Of a DNA stretch of 64,000 nt, positions 8,432 through 18,215 are shown in pieces. How positions within the stretch are numbered: position 1 is the stretch's first letter; each line of letters opens with the position of its first letter. The notes under the pieces were generated by a model that was not told the origin of the DNA, searched no databases, and saw only the letters and a program-made list of their open reading frames with translations. Origin of the DNA: Bradyrhizobium sp. Rc3b (lineage in GTDB: Bacteria; Pseudomonadota; Alphaproteobacteria; Rhizobiales; Xanthobacteraceae); NCBI RefSeq assembly GCF_900114915.1, contig NZ_FOUS01000002.1, positions 248,001 to 312,000 of the forward strand, written 5' to 3'. Both the position numbers and the translations under genes were made by a program.

Positions 8432-8869
8432 ATGGGCGGCGTGAGCGTTGGCGTCCTCGATCATTTCAACATCCGGACCCGGAATCTGGCCGAGACCGTC
8501 CGCTTCTACGAGGATGTGCTGGGCCTGGAAAAAGGTGCCCGGCCGAATTTCGCCTTCCCTGGCGCCTGGATGTACAGCGAGGGCAAGGCGGTGGTGCACC
8601 TCGTCGATATTTCTGCGACGGCCGAGCCACAAAAGCCGGATTCCGGCGTTGTCCATCATGTCGCCTTCGCCAGTCGCGGCTTCGCCGGCATGAAGCAGCG
8701 GCTGGCATCCAAGGACATGAAGTTCGAGTCCCGCCAGGTGCCCGGCGGCGACCTCTGGCAGATCTTCGTCAACGACCCCAACGGGGTCATGATCGAGCTG
8801 AATTACGAGGCCGCCAGGGAGCAGGGGGCGGCGCCCGCCGAGAAGGCTGACGATATCGGCAGGCAGTAG
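8432..8869 (+). CDS. VOC family (glyoxalase/extradiol dioxygenase-like) protein
   Basis: Single-module vicinal-oxygen-chelate protein of 145 residues. The betaalphabetabetabeta repeats show as LDHFNIRTRNLAETVRFYEDVLGL and VVHHVAFASRGFAGM, ending WQIFVNDPNGVMIELNY. The probable metal ligands are His at LDHF, His at VHHV and the Glu in MIELN. Substrate is unknown; members include glyoxalase I-like enzymes, dioxygenases and epimerases. A GGGAG ribosome binding site lies shortly before the ATG. The tail of about 20 residues after the fold is low complexity. Confidence 0.85.
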   Translation: MGGVSVGVLDHFNIRTRNLAETVRFYEDVLGLEKGARPNFAFPGAWMYSEGKAVVHLVDISATAEPQKPDSGVVHHVAFASRGFAGMKQRLASKDMKFESRQVPGGDLWQIFVNDPNGVMIELNYEAAREQGAAPAEKADDIGRQ

Positions 8870-8998
8870 CCTTTTGGGCGTTTCCGCTCTAATGGGGCAT
8901 CCTAAAGTCTCGAGCATGACCTTGCCGGAAAGCCGCGCCACGCTTGGCGCTGGTGCCATCCTCCAGGTCCGGATCATGCTCCGTTCAGGAGATGCGCT

Positions 8999-10141
8999 TT
9001 GAGCGTGACGCAGCAACAGGTTCTCGACAGCCTCGCCCGGATCAAATCCCCCCGCGGGGTCGCGCTCACCAATGCCAATGTGCTGAGCGCGATCAGCGCG
9101 TCCGACGGCAAGGTGTTCTTCTCGATCAATGTCGATGCCGCCGAGGCGAGGGCCTGGGAGTCCATCCGGGCCGAAGCAGAGGCCGCTGTGCGCACCATTC
9201 CCGGCGTCACCACCGTCATGGTGGCGCTGACCGCCGAGCGCAAGCCGGGCTCCGCGCCGCCGCCACCCCCGCAGCCCAGCCGCGGCGCGCCGGGCGTGCA
9301 GCCCGTCCATGCCCACAAGCCGCCGCCGCAGGGTGGCGCCCAATCGCCCATGGCGCGGCAGTCGGAAATCCCCGGCGTCGCCGCCGTGATCGCGGTCGCC
9401 TCCGGCAAGGGCGGCGTCGGCAAGTCGACCACCGCGCTGAACCTGGCGCTGGGCCTGCGCGACCTCGGCCTCAGGGTCGGGCTGCTCGATGCCGACATCT
9501 ACGGCCCCTCGGTGCCGCGGCTGACCGGCCTGCACGACAAGCCGGAGCTGAACGACGAGCGAAAAATGATTCCGCTTCGGCGCTTCGGTCTCGCCATCAT
9601 GTCGATCGGCTTCCTGGTCGAGGAAGAGACCGCGATGATCTGGCGCGGTCCCATGGTGATGTCGGCGGTGACGCAGATGCTGCGTGACGTCGAATGGGGC
9701 AAGCTCGACGTGCTGGTCGTCGACATGCCGCCGGGCACCGGCGATGCCCAGCTCACGCTGGCGCAGAACGTGCCGCTGAAGGGCGCCGTGATCGTCTCGA
9801 CCCCGCAGGATCTGTCCCTGATCGACGCGCGGCGGGGGCTTGCCATGTTCAAGAAGGTCAACGTGCCCGTGCTCGGCATCGTCGAGAACATGAGCTACTT
9901 CCAGTGCCCGCATTGCGGCACGCGGTCGGACATTTTCGGCCATGGCGGGGCGCGGCACGAGGCCGAGAAGCTCGAGGTACCCTTCCTCGGTGAGATCCCG
10001 CTGCACATGGCGATTCGGGCCAGCTCGGATGCCGGCAATCCCGTCGTCGACAGCGAGCCGGACGGTCCTCATGCGGCGATCTACCGCGCCATTGCAGGGC
10101 AGGTGCGCGACCAGCTCAAGGGCGTCATCGCGGCCGCCTGA
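8999..10141 (+). CDS. apbC: Mrp/NBP35 family iron-sulfur cluster carrier ATPase
   Basis: Cytoplasmic P-loop protein of 380 residues that binds and delivers Fe-S clusters to target apoproteins. An N-terminal MIP18/FSCA-like domain (about 1-80) is joined by a Pro-rich linker (roughly 85-120) to the deviant Walker A ASGKGGVGKSTTALNLAL near residue 137. The switch motifs DADIYGPS and DMPPGTGD follow, then the cluster-ligand CxxC in YFQCPHCGTRSD near residue 302. It starts with TTG at 8999, seven bases after an AGGAG; the ATG at 8992 is out of frame. The gene is of normal length for alphaproteobacterial Mrp. Confidence 0.93.
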   Translation: MSVTQQQVLDSLARIKSPRGVALTNANVLSAISASDGKVFFSINVDAAEARAWESIRAEAEAAVRTIPGVTTVMVALTAERKPGSAPPPPPQPSRGAPGVQPVHAHKPPPQGGAQSPMARQSEIPGVAAVIAVASGKGGVGKSTTALNLALGLRDLGLRVGLLDADIYGPSVPRLTGLHDKPELNDERKMIPLRRFGLAIMSIGFLVEEETAMIWRGPMVMSAVTQMLRDVEWGKLDVLVVDMPPGTGDAQLTLAQNVPLKGAVIVSTPQDLSLIDARRGLAMFKKVNVPVLGIVENMSYFQCPHCGTRSDIFGHGGARHEAEKLEVPFLGEIPLHMAIRASSDAGNPVVDSEPDGPHAAIYRAIAGQVRDQLKGVIAAA

Positions 10142-10247
10142 GCCGGCCGCCCCGCGGCCCGCCTTCTCGTCCTTTTGGGGGACATGCGACTTTCGTAGAG
10201 CCCCGTCATGCCATTGTCGCGTTCCGCAAGCGGGGCTTCCGTGGTAA

Positions 10248-11450
<1,203 letters not shown>

Positions 11451-11478
11451 TCGCCTAGGCCTAAAGTCGCAAGACCGG

Positions 11479-11511
11479 AAAGCCCGGCCTCCAGTGGAGG
11501 CCGGGCTTTTT
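11479..11511 (+). terminator. Rho-independent terminator after TRAP binding protein 1
   Basis: A perfect 14-base-pair stem pairs 11479-11492 (AAAGCCCGGCCTCC) with 11496-11509 around a three-base AGT loop and runs straight into a T-rich tail. It separates the two TRAP binding-protein genes, so the second must have its own promoter. Confidence 0.9.
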
Positions 11512-11618
11512 CTTTGCCGCAGTGCGATCGGGATGGAATTAGGCGGCGGCTTGCGTCATGGTGGTGCCAAGCCTCGGCAAGAAGGCCCACAATCACTGGT
11601 ACATCAGGGCAGGAAATC

Positions 11619-12707
11619 ATGAAGAGAAGAGACTTCATCAAGGTCACAGGACTTGGCGCGGCCGGCGCCGCCACGCTCGCGGCTCCCGCGATCGCGCAGT
11701 CGATGCCGGAAATCAAATGGCGCATGCCGACGAGCTGGCCGAAGTCGCTCGACACGCTGTTTGGCGGCGCCGAGATGATGTGCAAGATGGTCGCCGAGGC
11801 GACCGACAACAAATTCCAGATCCAGATCTTCGCGGCCGGCGAGATCGTGCCGGGCCTCCAGGTGCTCGACGCCGTCCAGAACGGCACCTGCGAAATCGGT
11901 CATACCGCGTCCTACTATTATTTCGGCAAGGATCCGACCTTCACCTTCGGTTCGGCCGTGCCGTTCGGCCCCAACATGCGCATCAACCAGGCCTGGTACA
12001 TGCAGGGCGGCGGGCGCGATGTCCTCAACGAGTTCTACAAGAGCTACAACGTCACCTCGCTGCTCGCGGGCAACACCGGCTGCCAGATGGGCGGCTGGTT
12101 CAGGAAGGAGGTCAACACGCCCGACGATCTCAAGGGCATGAAATTCCGCATCGGCGGCTTCACCGGTCGCGTGCTCCAGAAGCTCGGCGTGGTGCCGCAG
12201 CAGCTCGCCGGCGGCGACATCTATCCCGCGCTGGAGAAGGGCACCATCGATGCGGCCGAATGGGTCGGCCCCTATGACGACGAGAAGCTCGGCTTCTACA
12301 AGATCGCGCCGCACTACTACTATCCCGGTTGGTGGGAAGGCGGGCCGATGCTGCTGGCCTTCGTCAACCTCGACAAATGGAACGCGCTGCCGAAATATTA
12401 CCAGAGCGTGCTGGAGCAGGCCGGCCACTACGCCAACAACTACATGATGGCTCGCTACGATACCGCCAATCCGCTGGCGCTGAAGAAGCTGCTGGCGGGC
12501 GGCACCAAGCTGCACGCCTTCTCGCCGTCGATCATGGATGCCTGCTACAAGGCCGCCAAGGAGCTGCATGCCGAAGTCGGCGCGACCAACGCCAATTTCA
12601 AGAAGGTGCACGACTCCCTCGCCAAGTTCACGAGCGACGGCTACGCCTGGTTCCAGGTCGCAGAGGTCGGCTACGACATCTTCATGGCGCGGCGCTCGCA
12701 GAGCTGA
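11619..12707 (+). CDS. TRAP transporter solute-binding protein, FcbT1/TakP type (copy 2)
   Basis: Close paralogue of the preceding gene, also 362 residues, starting MKRRDFIKVTGLGAAG with a twin-arginine-type signal that ends near AIAQSMPE. It shares long identical blocks with copy 1 (for instance [18 protein letters not shown] and [11 protein letters not shown]) but differs in the segment around SLLAGNTGCQMGGWF, where copy 1 has [15 protein letters not shown], and in much of the C-terminal third. AGGAAA precedes the ATG at 11619. It is flanked by its own terminator. Tandem duplication with retained reading frame suggests two binding proteins of different ligand preference sharing one permease; that is inference. 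Confidence 0.93.
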   Translation: MKRRDFIKVTGLGAAGAATLAAPAIAQSMPEIKWRMPTSWPKSLDTLFGGAEMMCKMVAEATDNKFQIQIFAAGEIVPGLQVLDAVQNGTCEIGHTASYYYFGKDPTFTFGSAVPFGPNMRINQAWYMQGGGRDVLNEFYKSYNVTSLLAGNTGCQMGGWFRKEVNTPDDLKGMKFRIGGFTGRVLQKLGVVPQQLAGGDIYPALEKGTIDAAEWVGPYDDEKLGFYKIAPHYYYPGWWEGGPMLLAFVNLDKWNALPKYYQSVLEQAGHYANNYMMARYDTANPLALKKLLAGGTKLHAFSPSIMDACYKAAKELHAEVGATNANFKKVHDSLAKFTSDGYAWFQVAEVGYDIFMARRSQS

Positions 12708-12729
12708 GCTCATCACCGGTTGGATGCAG

Positions 12730-12762
12730 CGCCCCGGAGCGAAAGCTCCGGGGCGTTTTCTT
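12730..12762 (+). terminator. Rho-independent terminator after TRAP binding protein 2
   Basis: An 11-base-pair perfect stem, CGCCCCGGAGC at 12730-12740 with its complement at 12745-12755, closed by a GAAA tetraloop and followed by TTTTCTT. Confidence 0.9.
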
Positions 12763-12891
12763 GTGCGTCCTGGCCGGAGCCCGACTCAAAATTGAAAAAC
12801 AACCCCATGCACAGTGGCCAGCGGCTTAAAGCAGTGGCAAAATGTAAAAATCGAATAAACCGAATATAGCCGGCAGCCGTTGGACGTGACG

Positions 12892-13242
12892 ATGAGTTTT
12901 GATCCCGAGGCCGTTCAAAGCGCGCTGCTCAAGGCGTGGTCGCGGTCGACCGCGAGCCAATGGACGGCGGACAATCCGGCCGCAGGACAATGCAAGGTCA
13001 CGTCGCTGCTCGTTCATGAACTCTTCGGCGGCGACCTGCTGAAGACGCCACTGCCGGCCGGCGATCATTTTTACAATCGGATCGAAGGCAAGAGGTACGA
13101 CTTCACGGCGAGCCAGTTCGACCAGCCGATCGCTTATGCGGACTTGCCTGCAGATGGGGCCGAAGCGTTGGTGGGAGCAACGAGCGATCAATTAACCGAA
13201 CTCAGGGCGGCATTTCAGCAGAGCCATACCAAGTCAGGCTAG
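12892..13242 (+). CDS. YunG-like conserved protein of unknown function
   Basis: Cytoplasmic protein of 116 residues if started at the ATG at 12892; a TTG four codons upstream is also possible and no clear ribosome binding site decides. The sequence ALLKAW(S)RSTASQW..NPAAGQCKVTSLLVHELFGGDLL, then HFYNRIEGKRYDFTASQF, is the pattern of the YunG family, whose function is unknown. The conserved Gln-Cys before a helix and the later His and Asp are reminiscent of a papain-like catalytic dyad, but this is only a resemblance. It stands alone after a terminator, with nearly 500 bases empty downstream. Confidence 0.7.
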   Translation: MSFDPEAVQSALLKAWSRSTASQWTADNPAAGQCKVTSLLVHELFGGDLLKTPLPAGDHFYNRIEGKRYDFTASQFDQPIAYADLPADGAEALVGATSDQLTELRAAFQQSHTKSG

Positions 13243-13719
13243 CGCCACCAGGTGGAAGACGAATGCGAGTCTGACAACGTGCATGCGTTGCTTTCCGTTG
13301 AGATTTGCCGGAGGTAACTGTTCGGAGCGTTCAATCCATAAGGCGGTTCTTCGCTGCGCTCTCTCCATCCTTCACGCTGAAGCGCCATTGCTTACACGAA
13401 CCTGACGAGCGCGCCCTTCTCTGATGCCTGCTCACCAGCGGTGCGCCGGGAGCGACCATCGCGTTCTGACGCGAGAGATTTCGTGTCATTCAACGCCCAC
13501 GCGCTGCGTAGTTTTTCGGTGTTCCTTTTACGGAACGGTCGAGTTATCGGAATCCGGCAATCGGGCTGAAGTCGCGGCGTGTCATCACGCCGGCCGCGCT
13601 TCACGGTACGGTATACCGGACTCAACCAGTCCCGACGGGAATGCAGCATTCACCGAACACGGCGGCTCTCGATCGTTGATCGAGATGCAAGGGCGGCCGT
13701 TTCCCGTGGGACTTCTCAA
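13243..13719. other. Intergenic gap before the MarR-like gene
   Basis: About 480 bases with no supported gene. A ten-base palindrome CGGTATACCG at 13609-13618 lies about 100 bases upstream of the MarR-like start and could be an operator, but a single short palindrome is weak evidence. Nothing else stands out. Confidence 0.4.
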
Positions 13720-14283
13720 ATGAAACTGGCAATTGAAATTCTACAACTCCTGGTCCAGTCGGCCGACAGCTGGCTTTTTGAAGGGAGCCTTGCGGGGCTG
13801 AGCGATCGGGAATGGATGGCCTTGCGCTTTCTCGCCCGCGCTAACAGGTTCTCGCGGACGCCCACGGCACTTGCCAGCTTTCTGGGCACGACCCGCAGCG
13901 TCGCATCGCAGATCGCCGCCGTGCTCGAGAGCAAGGGGTTGATGGTTCGCAAGCCATCTGCAGAAGACAAGCGCTCGATTGCACTCTGCATCACGGGCGA
14001 AGGCGAGAAGTTCCTCGAGCGCGATCCAATTAACGTCCTTCGAGATCAGCTCGTGACACTTGAGCTCCCCGATCGATCTCAGCTGCGCGATACGCTTCGC
14101 CGCGTCCTCGATGGGCTCGATGTTGCCAAGCGCCGTCACAATGCCGACGTCTGCGGCAGGTGCATGTTCCTGATCGAGAGCGGAGAGGGGAGGGATCGTC
14201 ACTTCAAGTGCCGGCTGTTCCGGAAATCCTTAGCTCCAAAGGACACGACCCTGCTTTGCGCCTATTTCGAGGGACGAGGCTAG
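13720..14283 (+). CDS. MarR-like winged-helix regulator with a C-terminal cysteine motif
   Basis: Protein of 187 residues from the ATG at 13720, where a continuous helical domain begins (MKLAIEILQLLVQSADSW). Residues 20-110 form a winged helix of MarR type: LSDREWMALRFLARAN, then TPTALASFLGTTRSVASQIAAVLESKGLMVRKPS.EDKRSIAL. The C-terminal 45 residues are unusual. CGRCMFL, KCRLF and LLCAYF supply four cysteines in a C-x2-C...C...C arrangement that could bind zinc, iron or an Fe-S cluster, or act as a redox switch. That reading is inference. No obvious target gene is adjacent; a two-component pair follows about 200 bases downstream. Confidence 0.75.
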   Translation: MKLAIEILQLLVQSADSWLFEGSLAGLSDREWMALRFLARANRFSRTPTALASFLGTTRSVASQIAAVLESKGLMVRKPSAEDKRSIALCITGEGEKFLERDPINVLRDQLVTLELPDRSQLRDTLRRVLDGLDVAKRRHNADVCGRCMFLIESGEGRDRHFKCRLFRKSLAPKDTTLLCAYFEGRG

Positions 14284-14477
14284 GATAGCTGCTACGAACG
14301 TCCGCAGGCCCCTGCCTTTGGGTCACCTTTGGGGGCACACTTGGTCGGCTTACACAAACCTGACAGACGACTGGTTCGGCCGGACGCTTTTTCGCTGGCC
14401 GAGGCGTCCGGAATGATGGAAGACAGCGAAGATGCCGCGCCAGGCGTGCGGTGACCTGAGTATCCGGCGGATATGCG

Positions 14478-15152
14478 ATGCGCCTTCTGATCGTCGAGGA
14501 CAATGCCGAGCTGTCGCGCCTCGTCGCTGGCGGGCTGGCGGCGGCCGGCTACCAGAGCGACATCGTCGGCAGCGCGGCCGAGGCGCGCGAGGCGGTGAGC
14601 AGCGTCAGCTATGCCGCGATGATCCTCGATCTCGGGCTGCCCGACGGCGACGGCCTGTCGGTGCTGCGCGAGTTGCGCGTCAAGATGGAACCGCTCCCCG
14701 TGCTGGTGCTGACCGCCCGCGGCGGCCTGCAGGACCGCGTCAGCGGCCTGCGCAGCGGCGCGGACGACTATCTCGCCAAGCCGTTCGCGATGGAGGAACT
14801 GGTGGCACGGCTGGAGGCGATCCTGCGCCGGCCGGGCCAGCTGCTCGGCCGCTCGCTCAGTCTCGCCAACCTCGTCTACGACACCGAGAGCCGCCAGATC
14901 TTCGTCGACGACCAGCCGCGGATTATCTCCGCGCGCGAGACCTCGGTGCTGGAGATTTTGCTGCGCCGGCAGGGGCGGGTGGTGCCGAAGAAGAACGTCG
15001 AGGACCACATCTTCGGGCTGGACGGCGAGGTCGCCTCCAACGCGGTCGAGGTCTATGTCTCGCGGCTGCGCAAGCAGCTCGCCGAACACGGCGCCAAGGT
15101 CGTGATCCATACCATCCGCGGCGTCGGCTATCTCATGGACGTGGAGAAATAG
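14478..15152 (+). CDS. OmpR/TctD-type response regulator
   Basis: DNA-binding response regulator of 224 residues. The receiver domain has acidic residues in VEDNAE, the phosphoacceptor Asp51 in ILDLGLPDGDG, Thr in VLTARG and Lys in LAKPF. The C-terminal winged helix (about 125-222) shows ISARETSVLEILLRRQGRVV and the recognition part SNAVEVYVSRLRKQL..HTIRGVGYLM. It is followed after one base by the start of its cognate kinase gene, so the two are translated together. The overall look is that of the TctD subgroup, which in other bacteria controls tricarboxylate uptake; the target here is unknown. Confidence 0.92.
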   Translation: MRLLIVEDNAELSRLVAGGLAAAGYQSDIVGSAAEAREAVSSVSYAAMILDLGLPDGDGLSVLRELRVKMEPLPVLVLTARGGLQDRVSGLRSGADDYLAKPFAMEELVARLEAILRRPGQLLGRSLSLANLVYDTESRQIFVDDQPRIISARETSVLEILLRRQGRVVPKKNVEDHIFGLDGEVASNAVEVYVSRLRKQLAEHGAKVVIHTIRGVGYLMDVEK

Positions 15153-15153
15153 C

Positions 15154-16602
15154 GTGGCCCAGCCCGGATCCAACGTCGGATCCTATGCCGGGTCCTATGG
15201 CAGGTCTCCGACGTTCAAATCGCTGATCTGGCGCATCGTGTTCCTGCACATCCTGGCGGTCGCGGTGGTCGCGATCTTCCTGCCGCTGGTGCTGTTCTGG
15301 CTGCTCAATTCCGAGATCGACCAGCTGCATCGCGATGCCATGCGCGCCCAGGCCGAGGTGCTGGCGGAGCGCATCGTTGTTCAGCCGGGCGGCCTGCTGA
15401 CGTTCAATCTGCCGGACAGTCTCAAGGGCCTCTATTCTGAAGCGTATGGCCGCTATCAGTACGATATTCGCGATGCCGAGGGCCGGCTGCTGTTCTCCTC
15501 GCATCGGCGCTCTGCCGCCACCGCGGCACCGCGCTCGTCGGAGAGCATTTCCGGCGCCGCCGTCACCCGCGACCTCGACGGCAAGACGGTGCGCATCCAG
15601 GTCGCCGAGGACCTCGCACACCGAGACGTCATCATCGACGACATCGTGTCGAATTTCTTCCGGCGCGTGGGATGGATCACCATCCCGATTCTGCTGGTCC
15701 TGCTCGCCACCGACATCATCATCTTCCGCCGCGCGATCGCGCCGCTGTGGAAGGCCTCCGAGGAAGCCAGCAATATCGGGCCGGCGCGCACCGACATCCG
15801 CCTGCCGACGGAGCAGATCCCGCGCGAGATCTTGCCGCTCGTCACCGCCGTCAACCAGGCGCTCGACCGCCTCGAAGGCGGCTTTCGGGTGCAGCGGCAG
15901 TTCACGGCGGATGCCGCGCATCAATTGCGCACGCCGCTCGCGATCCTGCGCACGCGGATCGAGACGCTCGACGATCGTGCGGCACGGCAGGCGCTGCATG
16001 CCGACATCGAAACCATGAGCCGCCTCGTCGCGCAATTGCTCGAGATCGCCGAGCTCGACACCCTGGTGCTCGATCCCGGCGAGACTGCGGATTTGCGCGC
16101 TGTCTGCGCCGAAGTGGTCGCCTCGATCGCCCCGTTCGCGATCGCGCAGCACAAGGACATCGCGCTCCGGGGTACCGACGCGCTTGTCAGGATCCACGGC
16201 AATTCGGAGATGCTGCAGCGCGCTGTCTTCAACCTCGCGGAAAACGCCATCAAGTTCACGGCAAAGGACACCACCGTCGATGTCGAGGTGCGCGAGGACG
16301 GTTCGGTGCGCGTGCGCGATAGCGGCCCGGGGATCGCGGAGGCCGAGCGCGAGCTTATCTTCCAGCGCTTCTGGCGCGCCGACCGCCGCCGCAGCGACGG
16401 CGCGGGACTGGGGCTTTCCATCGTGCGCGCGGTGGCGGACGACCACGCCGCCACGGTCGCGGTGGAGAACCTTCCGGGGGGCGGGGCCGAGTTCACGCTG
16501 CGGTTTCGGCTGGCGGAGGAGGCTGCTTCTTTCCCCTCTCCCCTCATGTCCGCCGAAGCCTTGGCGAAGGCGGATGTGGGAGAGGATGGCTCGCCGCGAT
16601 AA
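15154..16602 (+). CDS. TctE-like sensor histidine kinase with repeat-derived C-terminus
   Basis: Inner-membrane kinase of 482 residues, GTG start one base after the response regulator stop. The first transmembrane helix is about 29-51, a periplasmic sensor of the 2CSK_N kind follows, the second helix is near 171-191, then HAMP. HisKA has its His near 255 in ADAAHQLRTPLAIL, and the ATPase has NLAENAIKF, RDSGPGI and GAGLGLSIV. The catalytic domain ends near residue 456. The last 24 residues (from SFPSPLMSAEALAKADVGED on) are encoded by one arm of a long inverted repeat that continues past the stop codon, so the natural end of the gene has been overwritten. The kinase core is intact. Confidence 0.92.
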   Translation: MAQPGSNVGSYAGSYGRSPTFKSLIWRIVFLHILAVAVVAIFLPLVLFWLLNSEIDQLHRDAMRAQAEVLAERIVVQPGGLLTFNLPDSLKGLYSEAYGRYQYDIRDAEGRLLFSSHRRSAATAAPRSSESISGAAVTRDLDGKTVRIQVAEDLAHRDVIIDDIVSNFFRRVGWITIPILLVLLATDIIIFRRAIAPLWKASEEASNIGPARTDIRLPTEQIPREILPLVTAVNQALDRLEGGFRVQRQFTADAAHQLRTPLAILRTRIETLDDRAARQALHADIETMSRLVAQLLEIAELDTLVLDPGETADLRAVCAEVVASIAPFAIAQHKDIALRGTDALVRIHGNSEMLQRAVFNLAENAIKFTAKDTTVDVEVREDGSVRVRDSGPGIAEAERELIFQRFWRADRRRSDGAGLGLSIVRAVADDHAATVAVENLPGGGAEFTLRFRLAEEAASFPSPLMSAEALAKADVGEDGSPR

Positions 16603-16795
16603 GCGGCGAGACGGGTGAGGGGTTCTCTCCACGAGTCCCACTCTCAATCGCGCGCGTGGAGAGAACCCCTCATCCGGCACCGTAGCCGACGCTGCGCGTC
16701 GGCGTATGCTTAAGACGGCGGCCGTAGGCCGCCTATGCCGCCTTCTCCCACATCCGCCTTCGCCAAGGCTCGGCGGACATGAGGGGAGAAGGAAG
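16531..16795. repeat. Nested long inverted repeat overlapping the kinase stop
   Basis: Outer arms of nearly 50 bases, 16535-16584 and the complementary 16741-16792, differ by one inserted base and a few substitutions. Inside them, 16613-16633 and 16655-16676 form a second inverted pair around TGAGGGGTTCTCTCCACG. The whole could fold into a large cruciform or act as a bidirectional transcription stop. The structure looks like a dispersed intergenic repeat. Its left arm lies inside the 3' end of the kinase gene. Confidence 0.85.
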
Positions 16796-16806
16796 AAAGC
16801 GCGCCC

Positions 16807-18096
16807 CTATTTCAGCTTGCCCGTGGACAGGTCCATGATCATGCGTGTGGCGAGATACAGCCGCGGCACGATGCTGCCCACCTGCACATATTCGGCGTCG
16901 TTGGAGTGCGCACCGAAGCCCGACAGGCCCATGCCCTCCACCACGGCTCCGCTGGTCTTCAGCGCGGCAAATGCCGCGTCGGTGCCGCCGCCGGTCGCCT
17001 TCTCGTCGACCTTGAGGGATAGGCCGATCTCCCCATAGATCGTCTTGCCGTAGGCGGCCACGCGGCGCGAGGCCTCATTCGCCTCTAACGGCGGGCGACG
17101 CACCTCGAACTTGAGGGCGACCTTGGAGTCCGGCAGCAGGCGATTCTTGATCTTGTCCTGCAGCGCCTTCTCCAACTCGTCGAAGTCGGACACCTTGAGC
17201 GCACGCGCATCGGCCTGGGCGGTGGCGTCGGCAGGGATCACGTTGCGGTTGGTGCCGGATTTGGAGACCGTCCAGTTCAGCTTCAGGCCCTGCTCCGGCT
17301 TCGACAGGTCCTTCATCTGCAGAACCTGGTGCGAGAGCTCGTACAGCGCATTCACGCCGCCCTCGGGCCTTGCGCCGGCATGTGACGACTTGCCTTGCAC
17401 GCTGAGATAGGCCGAGCCGATGCCGCTGGTGGCGAGGCGCAGCGTGCCGTCCATTCCGCCGCCTTCGAACGAGAATACCGCGTCCTGATCCGAGGCGAAT
17501 TTGGTGATGGTGCTGCGCCAGCCCGACGAGGAGATCTCCTCGTCGCCGTTCGTGAGCACTGTGAGCGTGCCGTAATCCCTGAAGCTCAGCTTTTGCAGTA
17601 GCGCCACGGTATGGAGGATGAGCGCGACGCCCTGCTTGTCGTCGGCGATGCCGAGGCCGTAAGCCTTGTCGCCGTCGATGCGGAACGGCTGATCCTTCAG
17701 CATGCCCTTCAGGTACACCGTGTCCATATGGGCGATCAGCATGATCTTCTTGGTGCCTGTGCCCTTGAAGACGGCGTGCACGGCCGGCCCGACCTTCTCG
17801 GGCGTGTCGTCGAGGCGATAGATGTCGGTGGGTTGCAGGATCTCCACCGTGCCGCCGAGCTGCTTGAGCTGACCGGCAACGCGCTCGGCGATCTGGTTCA
17901 GGCCTTCGATGTCCTTGCTGCCGGATTCGATGTTGACGAGATCGCGCAGCGTGTCGAGCAGCGGCTGCTGCTCCTTTTGCGCCAGCACATGAACATCGGC
18001 AATCGGCTCGGCCCGCACCATCGTTGCGGCACAGGCCAGCCAGAGCGAGGCGATCAACGGGCCAAGGACCGAGGGAGCAGGGTGCAATCGGGGCAT
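16807..18096 (-). CDS. M20 family metallopeptidase, glutamate carboxypeptidase-like, secreted
   Basis: Zinc-dependent exopeptidase of 429 residues resembling carboxypeptidase G2, which removes C-terminal glutamate from peptides or folates. A signal peptide is visible (LIASLWLACAATMVRAEP), so it works in the periplasm. Metal and catalytic motifs are IAHMDTVY, YGLGIADDKQG, NGDEEISS and, near the end, TGGGTDAAF and GLSGFGAHSNDAE. The dimerisation domain carries VQGKSSHAGARPEGG. The ATG at 18096 is chosen for the signal peptide. It lies 119 bases after the TRAP large subunit on the same strand, so it may share its transcript; a peptidase that releases a ligand for the transporter would fit, but this is not shown. 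Confidence 0.88.
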   Translation of the reverse strand: MPRLHPAPSVLGPLIASLWLACAATMVRAEPIADVHVLAQKEQQPLLDTLRDLVNIESGSKDIEGLNQIAERVAGQLKQLGGTVEILQPTDIYRLDDTPEKVGPAVHAVFKGTGTKKIMLIAHMDTVYLKGMLKDQPFRIDGDKAYGLGIADDKQGVALILHTVALLQKLSFRDYGTLTVLTNGDEEISSSGWRSTITKFASDQDAVFSFEGGGMDGTLRLATSGIGSAYLSVQGKSSHAGARPEGGVNALYELSHQVLQMKDLSKPEQGLKLNWTVSKSGTNRNVIPADATAQADARALKVSDFDELEKALQDKIKNRLLPDSKVALKFEVRRPPLEANEASRRVAAYGKTIYGEIGLSLKVDEKATGGGTDAAFAALKTSGAVVEGMGLSGFGAHSNDAEYVQVGSIVPRLYLATRMIMDLSTGKLK

Positions 18097-18215
18097 GAGC
18101 GGCCGTCCATAGACTGAGGATGGCCCGGTATGCCTCCGTTTCCGGTGCTTGTCACGCGCGCCGTCGCGCGTCATGCGCCGCTTGAGCGGAGCACGACGGC
18201 GAGGGGCGTCCGCCG

